7,495 nt of DNA from DATMXS01 sp050260275 (GTDB taxonomy: Bacteria > Acidobacteriota > Terriglobia > Bryobacterales > Bryobacteraceae): assembly GCA_050260275.1 (NCBI GenBank), contig JBLNBX010000133.1, positions 1-7,495 of the forward strand. Direction: 5' to 3'. The position numbers and the translations under genes were made by a program. Positions 1-5,656 of this stretch are shown one piece after another (positions within the stretch are counted from its first letter, which is position 1; the number at the start of each line of letters is the position of its first letter). A model generated the notes under the pieces. It saw only the letters and a list, made by a program, of their open reading frames with translations. It had not been told where the DNA came from and searched no databases.

Positions 1-806
1 GCGAGTGCCTCGTCCAGGAGACGATCGATCCTCTCGCAGATCGTGGAGGGCAACTTTAGGTTCTGCCGGCTGACGGCAGCATCGAGTAACTCGCGGCTCC
101 ACCTCCATGAAGCACGCCAGGCTGCGCACAGAGGGACGGGTCGGGCGTCAGCCGTGCACGCAACGTAACGGCGGTATACCGCTTCTGAGAAATCGCTCTC
201 AAGTGCACGAGAGGGCGTAGGCCAGTGCTCTGTCGCGCCCTCGCTGAGGCGAATCATCTTGAGCAGATTCTCATGTGCCTTGCTGAGCAAGGCCCACGCG
301 CGCGCGTACTCACCACGATTGAGAAGGTTGGCACCGAAGAGCATCAGACCGACCAGGTTCAGGGCGAGTGACTCCAGCACGCCCGCACCATCACGCGCAG
401 GGGGGCCACCCACAAGAGCGCGGGCGTAGTACGACAATTCTCCGGTTCTATCAAGCATCACGGCGCTGTCAAGGGATGGAAACCAACCGTACCCTTGCCA
501 ACTGGCCACGATGCTTACTTCGGAGGCCCGCATGAAGTGGAACTCTCCGCGCACACCATTTTCAAACAAGGCTGTATGATGGCCGTAATCATCCGGGTAG
601 TAAGCGGCGACCGGGCTGACCGCCTCAAGAAGAGAGCGCTGGTCAAGAGCGTCAAATGCCTCATCCTGAACGAACACCGCGAACTCAATGTCAGAGAATG
701 CATCACCTTCGCCGGTTGTGAAGGAACCAAACATCAGGACTGCCACTATCCGATCGTCCGCGTGACAGACGTCTCGGAAGCGCTCAATCATCATGTGCTG
801 AAGCAA
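1..806 (-). CDS. Lincosamide nucleotidyltransferase-like protein (Lnu(B)/Lnu(F) type), 3' end off window
   Basis: Translating the minus strand gives an uninterrupted frame of about 268 residues that leaves the left edge without a stop. It resembles lincosamide O-nucleotidyltransferases, which inactivate lincomycin or clindamycin by transferring NMP from an NTP in the cytoplasm. The nucleotidyltransferase motif GS-x10-D-x-E is at residues 27-41 (GSFTTGEGDAFSDIE), followed by VRGEFHF at 85-91, GYGWFPSLDS and a DRTGEL segment. All match the Lnu(B) layout as I remember it. The end, QNLKLPSTICERIDRLLDEAL, also matches the C-terminal helix of that family (about 267-273 aa), so only a few codons should be missing. 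I chose TTG at 806-804 because a GGAG lies 8 nt upstream and homologues begin with a similar MLQ..MIERF stretch. The ATG at 794 lacks a well-spaced ribosome site. The gene looks less GC-rich than its neighbours, hinting at transfer. Drug specificity is inferred; another nucleotidyl acceptor is possible. Confidence 0.8.
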   Translation of the reverse strand, partial: MLQHMMIERFRDVCHADDRIVAVLMFGSFTTGEGDAFSDIEFAVFVQDEAFDALDQRSLLEAVSPVAAYYPDDYGHHTALFENGVRGEFHFMRASEVSIVASWQGYGWFPSLDSAVMLDRTGELSYYARALVGGPPARDGAGVLESLALNLVGLMLFGANLLNRGEYARAWALLSKAHENLLKMIRLSEGATEHWPTPSRALESDFSEAVYRRYVACTADARPVPLCAAWRASWRWSRELLDAAVSRQNLKLPSTICERIDRLLDEAL

Positions 807-814
807 TTCCAGAG

Positions 815-818
815 CTCC
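815..818 (-). promoter_or_regulatory. Ribosome binding site supporting the TTG start of the nucleotidyltransferase
   Basis: The minus strand reads GGAG here, with an 8-nt spacer to TTG at 806-804. The first in-frame ATG (794) would be 20 nt away, too far for normal use of this site. This decides the start in favour of TTG. The alternative is ATG at 794 or 791 with no clear Shine-Dalgarno sequence. Confidence 0.5.
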
Positions 819-843
819 GGTGTCGGCTTGTAGCCGGCAGATT

Positions 844-897
844 GGCTGTAACGGACGTATTGTCCACCCCGAGTTTGTCCGAATCCCAGTTTAGGCC
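844..897. repeat. Imperfect inverted repeat upstream of the nucleotidyltransferase, weakly attC-like
   Basis: The outer arms are GGCTGTAAC (844-852) and GTTTAGGCC (889-897). They pair at GGC and AAC but not at the three central bases. The inner arms CGGAC (852-856) and GTCCG (877-881) pair perfectly. The nested simple-site plan recalls integron attC sites, and Lnu(F)-type genes are known as cassettes. However, read in gene direction the R' box is GTTACAG instead of GTTRRRY, the R'' box GCCTAAA also deviates, and 54 bp is short for attC. It may equally be a chance repeat or an operator. Confidence 0.2.
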
Positions 898-1062
898 GAG
901 TACCTGAGTGAGGAGCATCGACCAACAAGCTATCATCACCGTGAGATCGCTCTCGGGAACCTGTTTTCGGCGGTTTCGGGATCGGGTCGGGGGTCTCGGA
1001 CATAGGCTGCGAGATGCAAAGACTCTCTGAGAACGACCGCCTCCCGCCCCCACTTTTCTTAT

Positions 1063-1231
1063 ATGGCCCGCTTCGTGATTCCCGGTGTCACTCATCACAT
1101 CACCCAGCGCGGCAATCTTCGGCAGGACGTGTTCTTCGGCGAACGCCGACTGTCGCGTTCACTTCGAGATCCTTCGCGACAAGATACGCGAGCACAACGT
1201 GCGCGTACTTGCCTTGCGCCTGATGACGAAT
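1063..1231 (+). pseudogene. Broken REP-associated tyrosine transposase (RAYT, Y1_Tnp family) remnant
   Basis: The first frame begins with MARFVIPGVTHHITQRGN and QDVFF, the hallmark N-terminus of RAYTs. These domesticated IS200/IS605-like single-strand transposases mobilise REP palindromes. After about residue 27 the similarity jumps to the +1 frame near 1144-1148 (DCRVHFEILRDKIREHN, then VRVLALRLMTN), consistent with a one-base insertion. At the point where the family has the catalytic HUH motif in LMPNHVHL, the sequence reads LMTNRAP. Neither the HxH pair nor the downstream catalytic tyrosine can be found in any frame before the next gene. The family is usually about 150-330 aa, so this is a 5' fragment without activity. 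I saw no clear REP palindrome nearby. Confidence 0.8.
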
Positions 1232-1418
1232 CGCGCGCCAACGGCGCCGGCTCCCCAGCACGCGTCACGCCCATTGGCAAGGCCCGCTCCTGCCGCAACG
1301 CCACCGCCCACAGCTTTCTTACGACGCGCCGCGAGCAGAAATCGCCGCGCTTTCGCGCGTGGCCCCTTGAATCGGAGCGGCCTGAAAGCGTAGGATTTCG
1401 CTTCGTGAGGTCGTTTGA
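1232..1418. other. Leader region between RAYT remnant and glucan phosphorylase
   Basis: No gene is recognisable here. The sequence is probably further decayed transposase DNA plus the phosphorylase control region. It contains a small perfect hairpin, CGCGC-TTTC-GCGCG at 1346-1359, and a possible promoter listed separately. The phosphorylase ribosome site GTGAGG lies at 1405-1410, 8 nt before its ATG. Confidence 0.4.
1367..1396 (+). promoter_or_regulatory. Possible sigma70-type promoter for the glucan phosphorylase
   Basis: TTGAAT at 1367-1372 and TAGGAT at 1391-1396 are separated by 18 bp, each matching 4 of 6 consensus bases. Transcription from about 1403 would give a leader of roughly 16 nt, just long enough to carry the GTGAGG ribosome site. 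This is a weak consensus match in GC-rich DNA and remains tentative. Confidence 0.3.
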
Positions 1419-4034
1419 ATGAGACCAATTCGCAGCTTCAGCGTCGTCCCCTCCCTGCCCGCTCGGATCGAGGCGCTGCGCACGATCGCCTACAACGTGC
1501 GCTGGTCCTGGAACCACCAGGCGATCGAGTTGTTCCGCAGGCTCGACCGCGACCTTTGGGAGACCAGCGGGCACAATCCCGTGAAGATGCTGGGCACGAT
1601 CGATCAGGCGCGCCTCGAAGAGGCCGCTGCCGATGACGCCTTTCTTGCCCATCTCGACCGCGTTGCCGGCGAGTTCGAGTGCTACGGGGCCTCGGAGACC
1701 ACCTGGTTCGCCAAGCACTACGGGAGGCGCGGCGGCAGTCCGCTCATTGCGTACTTCTCGGCTGAGTTCGGCCTGACAGAATCGCTGTCGATCTTCGCCG
1801 GTGGTCTGGGCGTGCTGGCAGGCGATCATCTGAAGTCCGCAAGCGACCTCGGAGTGCCGCTCGTGGGCGTCGGCCTGCTGTACCAGCAGGGCTACTTCCG
1901 CCAGTACCTCAGCCAGGGCGGCTGGCAGCAGGAGTCTTTCGCCGACAACGACTTTCACAACCTGCCTGTGAGCCCGGCCATTGGCCGCGACGGCAAACCC
2001 TTGACGATCGCCGTCGAGTTCCCCGGGCGCTGCGTCGCGGCGCGGGTCTGGCGCGTGCAGGTCGGGCGCAACGCGCTGTACCTGCTCGACACGAACATCG
2101 ACGCCAACACGCGCAGCGAGGATCGCGACATCACCGACCAGCTCTATGGAGGCGATCGCGAGATGCGCATCCGCCAGGAGATCATGCTAGGCATCGGAGG
2201 CTACCGCGCCCTCGAAGCGCTCGGCATCGTTCCCACCGTCTATCACATGAACGAGGGGCACGCCGCTTTTGTGGCGCTCGAGCATACACGCCGGCTCATG
2301 CAGACGCGGGGACTTTCGTTCGCAGAGGCCCGCGAGCTGGCCACGGCGTCACTCGTTTTCACGACCCATACGCCCGTCGAAGCCGGCCACGACTACTTCT
2401 CGCCCGACCTCATGGGCCGCTACTTCGGTGACTACATCCACTGTCTCGGCCTCAGTTGGGACGACTTCATGGCCCTGGGGCGGCGCAGCCCGCACGACCA
2501 GGGCGACTTCTGCATGACCATACTGGCGCTCCGGTTCTCGTCTTACCGCAATGGCGTCAGCCGGCTGCACGGCCAGGTGAGCCGGCGCATGTGGCAGATG
2601 CTTTGGCCGGGTGTGCCTGGGGACGAGGTTCCGATAACGCACATCACCAACGGCGTCCACTTCAAGTCCTGGACCTCGGACGAGATCAACCATCTGTACG
2701 ACCGCTACCTCGGCCCGAACTGGCGCGAGGAGCCCGCCAACCGCGACATCTGGCACCGCGCCTACTCTATTCCCGCCGAGGAGCTTTGGCGGACGCACGA
2801 GCGGCGCCGCGAGCGGCTGGTGGCCTGGGCGCGCAACCGGGTCCGCGAACAGCGCATCCGCCGCAGCGCGCCCCAGGCGGAGATCGAGGCCGCCAACGAG
2901 GTGCTCGATCCCGAGGCGCTCACCATCGGCTTCGCCCGCCGCTTCGCAACGTATAAGCGCGCCACGCTCATCCTCCACGACATCCCGCGCCTGCGCCGCA
3001 TCCTGCTGGACCCCGAGCGCCCGGTTCAGATCATCTTTGCCGGAAAGGCGCACCCCGCCGACAACGCCGGCAAGGAACTGATACGGCAGGTGACGGCGCT
3101 CTCGCGCGAGCCGGAACTGGGCCGCCGCCTGGTGTTTATCGAAGACTACGACATGGCCGTCGCCCGCTACCTCGTGCAGGGCGTGGACGTGTGGCTCAAC
3201 AACCCGCGCCGCCCGCTCGAGGCCAGCGGCACCAGCGGCATGAAAGCCGCCGCAAATGGAGCGCTGAACCTGAGCACTCTGGACGGCTGGTGGGACGAGG
3301 TGTGGCGCCAGCCGGGCCGGCCCGATGGTATCGGCTGGGCCATCGGGAGAGGCGAGGATTACGACGACTCCGCCTACCAGGATCAGGTGGAAGCTGAGGC
3401 GCTCTACGATCAGCTCGAGCGCGACGTGATTCCGACGTTTTACGACCGCGGTGTCGACCGCCTGCCGCGCAAGTGGATCGCGCGCATGAAGGACTCTATC
3501 GCGACGTTATGCTGCTTCGTTAACACGCACCGCATGGTTCGCGACTACACCGAGGAGTTTTACCTTCCGGCGCACGAGCGCTTTTGCGCGCTGGATGCCG
3601 GTAACGCGGCGGGCGCGCGCGATCTGGCGGCATGGCTGGCGCGGGTGCGCGCCGCATGGCCGCAGGTCCGGATCGTCATGGTCGAGGACGGGCCTGCGGA
3701 AGCCGTCCCCGTCGGCGCGCTGCTGCACATCCGCGCGCACGTGCGGCTGGGCGATCTGACGCCTGAAGACGTCAGCGTGCAGCTTTACATCGGGCGGGTG
3801 AGCTCGTCCGGCGATATCGCCGAGGCCAGGAAAATTCAGATGCGCGACACCGGCACAGGCGCGCAGGGCGCGCGGATTTTCGAGGCGACCGGCGTTTCAT
3901 GCAGCGACAGCGGCATGCACGGCTACACTGTCCGCGTGCTGCCGCACCATGCCGCCCTGCCCGGGCACGAGTTTCTGCCTGGATTGATCACTTGGGCCGA
4001 AGAGGATTTCCGTGCGCAAGCAGCCCGCGTCTAG
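1419..4034 (+). CDS. glgP: Alpha-glucan (glycogen/maltodextrin) phosphorylase, GT35 family
   Basis: This 871-residue enzyme releases glucose-1-phosphate from the non-reducing ends of glycogen or maltodextrin, using phosphate and pyridoxal phosphate in the cytosol. The first 130 or so residues look like the DUF3417 region found in the long archaeal/bacterial phosphorylase branch. The GT35 core follows, with GGLGVLAGDHLKSASDLG, HMNEGHAAF (276-284), THTPVEAGHDYF (316-327), HITNGVH, RRFATYKRATLI (from 507), IIFAGKAHPADNAGKEL, and EASGTSGMKAAANG, whose lysine 609 is the predicted PLP Schiff-base residue. Length fits this branch (about 850 aa); the classical MalP/GlgP branch has a different N-terminus and reads GTGNMK at the PLP site. 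ATG at 1419 is supported by GTGAGG 8 nt upstream. The C-terminal 130 or so residues form a less conserved beta-rich tail. No other glycogen gene is visible, and the next gene is convergent, so it is probably transcribed alone. Polymer chain-length preference cannot be read from the sequence. Confidence 0.96.
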   Translation: MRPIRSFSVVPSLPARIEALRTIAYNVRWSWNHQAIELFRRLDRDLWETSGHNPVKMLGTIDQARLEEAAADDAFLAHLDRVAGEFECYGASETTWFAKHYGRRGGSPLIAYFSAEFGLTESLSIFAGGLGVLAGDHLKSASDLGVPLVGVGLLYQQGYFRQYLSQGGWQQESFADNDFHNLPVSPAIGRDGKPLTIAVEFPGRCVAARVWRVQVGRNALYLLDTNIDANTRSEDRDITDQLYGGDREMRIRQEIMLGIGGYRALEALGIVPTVYHMNEGHAAFVALEHTRRLMQTRGLSFAEARELATASLVFTTHTPVEAGHDYFSPDLMGRYFGDYIHCLGLSWDDFMALGRRSPHDQGDFCMTILALRFSSYRNGVSRLHGQVSRRMWQMLWPGVPGDEVPITHITNGVHFKSWTSDEINHLYDRYLGPNWREEPANRDIWHRAYSIPAEELWRTHERRRERLVAWARNRVREQRIRRSAPQAEIEAANEVLDPEALTIGFARRFATYKRATLILHDIPRLRRILLDPERPVQIIFAGKAHPADNAGKELIRQVTALSREPELGRRLVFIEDYDMAVARYLVQGVDVWLNNPRRPLEASGTSGMKAAANGALNLSTLDGWWDEVWRQPGRPDGIGWAIGRGEDYDDSAYQDQVEAEALYDQLERDVIPTFYDRGVDRLPRKWIARMKDSIATLCCFVNTHRMVRDYTEEFYLPAHERFCALDAGNAAGARDLAAWLARVRAAWPQVRIVMVEDGPAEAVPVGALLHIRAHVRLGDLTPEDVSVQLYIGRVSSSGDIAEARKIQMRDTGTGAQGARIFEATGVSCSDSGMHGYTVRVLPHHAALPGHEFLPGLITWAEEDFRAQAARV

Positions 4035-4046
4035 GCGCGGGGTGGT

Positions 4047-4730
4047 TCAGGGAGCGGGCGCGGATGCGGCGCGCTGTCCGGCGCCGGAGCGGTAAACGGC
4101 GTTCACCTGGCGCGCCCTCACGATAAAGCGGTTCGGGGCCGAGCCCACGTAGCTGAACGGATAGCAGGTCACCAGCGTCAGCGCCGGCGAGGCGGTCGCG
4201 TTCAACACCTCGATCCTCTCCGGCGCCACGACCCCGGTGGACTCGACAACGTAATCGAACATTCCGTCGAGCGTGTGCACCCGGATCACGTCGCCCAGGT
4301 TGATATTCTTGAGCTGCCGGAAGAATGTGTCGCGATGCCCGGCCAGCCCGGTGTTGCCGCCGTCACCCGGCAGGGAGGTTCCCTCGATGTGCCCCACCGC
4401 GCGGCGGAGCGCCCGGCTCGACGTGCCCTCCAGTATCAACGCTTTCATGCCCAGGCGGGGTATCTCGACGCGGCCCACCATCGATTCCGGCGGAAGCGTG
4501 CGCAGACGGGGCGCGGGACCCGGCAGCGGCCAGGGCGCGCGGTGCGGCTCGGCGGGCGAACGCTCGCCGGGCGCCTTCCCTTGCCGCCCCTGTTCGCCGA
4601 GCTTGCGCTCGAAAACCCACTCTTTGTAGGCCTGGAACACCGTGCGGTCCGCCATCATCCAGACAACGAGAGCGAGGGCGACGGCCGACGCGGTCCAAAG
4701 CGCGATTTCGAGTGCCCGCAGCTTGCTCAT
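4047..4730 (-). CDS. Class D-like sortase, membrane-anchored transpeptidase
   Basis: The product has 227 residues. A hydrophobic segment at about 9-27 gives an N-in membrane anchor, a Pro/Arg-rich linker runs to about 83, and the sortase barrel starts at VGRVEIPRLG (85-94). The catalytic triad of the family is visible: His132 in GLAGHRDTFF, Cys189 in TLVTCYPF and Arg201 in NRFIVRA. Sortases cut LPxT-like signals after Thr and transfer the protein to an amine at the cell surface. The compact TLVTCYPFSYVGSAPNRF end is typical of class D enzymes, which prefer LPxTA-type signals. ATG at 4730 has GAGG 7 nt upstream. The gene immediately upstream on the same strand encodes a protein ending in LPRTA plus membrane tail, the evident substrate. 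The stop lies 12 bp from the convergent phosphorylase stop. In a diderm cell the attachment partner is unknown. Confidence 0.93.
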   Translation of the reverse strand: MSKLRALEIALWTASAVALALVVWMMADRTVFQAYKEWVFERKLGEQGRQGKAPGERSPAEPHRAPWPLPGPAPRLRTLPPESMVGRVEIPRLGMKALILEGTSSRALRRAVGHIEGTSLPGDGGNTGLAGHRDTFFRQLKNINLGDVIRVHTLDGMFDYVVESTGVVAPERIEVLNATASPALTLVTCYPFSYVGSAPNRFIVRARQVNAVYRSGAGQRAASAPAP

Positions 4731-4751
4731 ACGACGGCCTCAGACAAGAAT

Positions 4752-4775
4752 CCGGGCCGGGCGAACCCGGCCCGG
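4752..4775 (-). promoter_or_regulatory. Strong intercistronic hairpin between sortase substrate and sortase genes
   Basis: A perfect 10-bp GC-only stem (4752-4761 with 4766-4775) closes a 4-nt loop that reads TTCG on the transcribed minus strand. It lies after the substrate stop codon and ends about 21 nt before the sortase ATG, close to the sortase ribosome site (4738-4741). The following bases, ATTCTTGTCTG, are only mildly T-rich, so it may be a leaky terminator, an RNA-stability stem that keeps substrate mRNA abundant over sortase mRNA, or both. Confidence 0.45.
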
Positions 4776-4795
4776 AGGGACGCTTCCACATTCAG

Positions 4796-4814
4796 GGGCG
4801 GTTCGTGTCCGCCC
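4796..4814 (-). promoter_or_regulatory. Second small hairpin after the substrate gene
   Basis: A 6-bp stem (4796-4801 GGGCGG with 4809-4814 CCGCCC) with a 7-nt loop starts about 10 nt after the substrate stop codon. Together with the larger stem at 4752-4775 it makes the 94-bp spacer highly structured. There is no T tract, so a role in 3'-end protection is more likely than termination. Confidence 0.25.
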
Positions 4815-4824
4815 GGAAACGTCC

Positions 4825-5466
4825 TCAACTCAGTTTGCGGATGGCGCGTGTTGCGCCGGCGCCGGCAGCCGCCAGAAGGCCGAACAGGGCTAGCAGCGGC
4901 AGCGGCGAAGCCGTCCGCGGCAGCACGGGCTGGGTCACCTGAGGCGGCGCTGGCTGAGCCGGCGGGGCCGGAGCCACGGGAGGCGCCTCCTCGGGCTGAG
5001 GAGCCGGCGCGGGCGCTGCTTCGGGCTGAGGCGGCGCCTCGGGTGGCGCCGGAGGCGGCGTCACCTGGGCCACCTGGATCGCCTCCTGAGGCGTGTACTG
5101 GAACATGGTGCCGTACTTCTGGCCGGGGTAGTACCACGTGCGCATCGCCGGAGGCCGTCCCGGAGGCGCTTCCCAGAACGTAAACTCAGAAGAGTTTGCG
5201 GCCACCATCTGGTGCGCCGGGAAGCCCACGACCGTGGCCACGAGGTCACGACCGTCCGCCGAGTAAATCCTCACGACATGGCGGTATGCCTGCGCGTCCG
5301 CGAGCTCCATCATGTAGTCGCCCGGCTGCAGAACCGTGTTTGGCAGGGCGATCGGCTCACGAACGGTTATGAGCGTTTTCTGATCCCACTGGTCCGCCTG
5401 CATCGGCAGGGCCACAACCAGCAGGCCCAGGCACAATCCAACAGCGTAAGCTTTTAATCGATTCAT
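4825..5466 (-). CDS. Secreted proline-rich protein with LPRTA sortase anchor
   Basis: This 213-residue protein has four parts. Residues 1-24 are a Sec signal peptide (NRLK, hydrophobic core, cleavage likely after PMQA). Residues 25-130 form a beta-rich domain (WDQKTLITVREPIALPNTVLQPGDY to WYYPGQKYGTMFQY) resembling small hypothetical exported proteins common in Acidobacteria. Residues 136-178 are a Pro/Ala/Glu spacer. Residues 182-213 are a C-terminal sorting signal: LPRTA, a hydrophobic stretch, then RAIRKLS. The domain has no known function that I recognise. ATG at 5466 has a GAGGGGG purine run 12 nt upstream, a slightly long spacing. The gene precedes its probable sortase on the same strand. 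An internal LPNTV at 41-44 sits inside the folded domain without a membrane tail, so it is unlikely to be cut. I infer that the domain is displayed on the cell surface or outer periplasmic face. Confidence 0.87.
   Translation of the reverse strand: MNRLKAYAVGLCLGLLVVALPMQADQWDQKTLITVREPIALPNTVLQPGDYMMELADAQAYRHVVRIYSADGRDLVATVVGFPAHQMVAANSSEFTFWEAPPGRPPAMRTWYYPGQKYGTMFQYTPQEAIQVAQVTPPPAPPEAPPQPEAAPAPAPQPEEAPPVAPAPPAQPAPPQVTQPVLPRTASPLPLLALFGLLAAAGAGATRAIRKLS
4828..4923 (-). other. C-terminal cell-surface sorting signal (LPRTA, membrane segment, basic tail)
   Basis: This stretch encodes residues 182-213 of the secreted protein: the LPxTA-type pentapeptide LPRTA, then SPLPLLALFGLLAAAGAGA as the membrane segment, then TRAIRKLS as the positively charged stop. 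All three parts of a canonical sortase signal are present, in order and at the extreme C-terminus. Alanine at position five instead of glycine fits class D sortase preference. Confidence 0.85.
4933..5061 (-). repeat. Degenerate Pro/Ala/Glu-coding repeats (wall/periplasm-spanning spacer)
   Basis: This stretch encodes residues 136-178, almost only Pro, Ala, Glu and Gln. An 11-bp direct repeat, TCGGGCTGAGG, occurs at 4991-5001 and 5021-5031, 30 bp apart and therefore in frame. Such tracts form extended stalks in surface proteins, and slippage can vary their length between strains. Confidence 0.6.
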
Positions 5467-5656
5467 AGCGTTTTGTGTCCCCCTCGTCTTCTGCCGGCTC
5501 CGGACATCCTCGATGGGGTCGCGACGGGAGCCGACGCGGCGGGCTACGCACCCGTCTGTACCACCTGGAGCACCTGATTTGCCAAGAACCGAAATTAACT
5601 GTTTGCAGTTTGATGCGGAGCGGCGGGACAGTGGCCGACGGCAAGAATTACACGCG
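5467..5656 (-). promoter_or_regulatory. Intergenic control region upstream of the sortase-substrate unit
   Basis: This 190-bp gap separates the end of the ThyX-like gene from the substrate ATG on the same strand. It contains an AT-rich island (about 5576-5613) in otherwise GC-rich DNA, with the perfect dyad AACTG-TTTG-CAGTT at 5597-5610. Nearer the gene a 7-bp inverted repeat (CGGCTCC 5495-5501 with GGAGCCG 5527-5533, 25-nt loop) lies in the probable leader. A loose minus-strand promoter TTGGCA, 19 bp, TACAGA is possible just after the dyad. I see no strong terminator for the ThyX-like gene, so read-through cannot be excluded. Confidence 0.35.

Larger units (their letters stand above)
807..1062. 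other. Intergenic region between nucleotidyltransferase and RAYT remnant
   Basis: No convincing gene is visible in these 256 bases. Short open frames exist on the minus strand (for example 1003 down to 791), but they have no recognisable domains and overlap the nucleotidyltransferase start in another frame. The region should hold the nucleotidyltransferase promoter, but I could not pick a well-spaced -35/-10 pair. The one structured element is an imperfect inverted repeat at 844-897, listed separately. Confidence 0.5.

Noticed and set aside
495..833. Open frame on the plus strand opposite the nucleotidyltransferase
   Set aside because: It is antisense to a frame with clear family motifs and has no recognisable domain of its own.
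784..1098. Short minus-strand frames upstream of the nucleotidyltransferase
   Set aside because: No recognisable family, low-complexity Arg/Ser/Pro content, and overlap with both the nucleotidyltransferase start and the RAYT remnant in other frames.
1095..1958. Long minus-strand open frame opposite the start of the phosphorylase
   Set aside because: Typical antisense shadow of GC-rich coding DNA; the plus-strand frame carries conserved phosphorylase sequence throughout.
4275..5183. Plus-strand open frame of about 300 codons opposite the sortase and substrate genes
   Set aside because: It spans two well-supported minus-strand genes and their spacer, and its Ala/Arg/Pro-rich product is the mirror of the proline-rich stalk.
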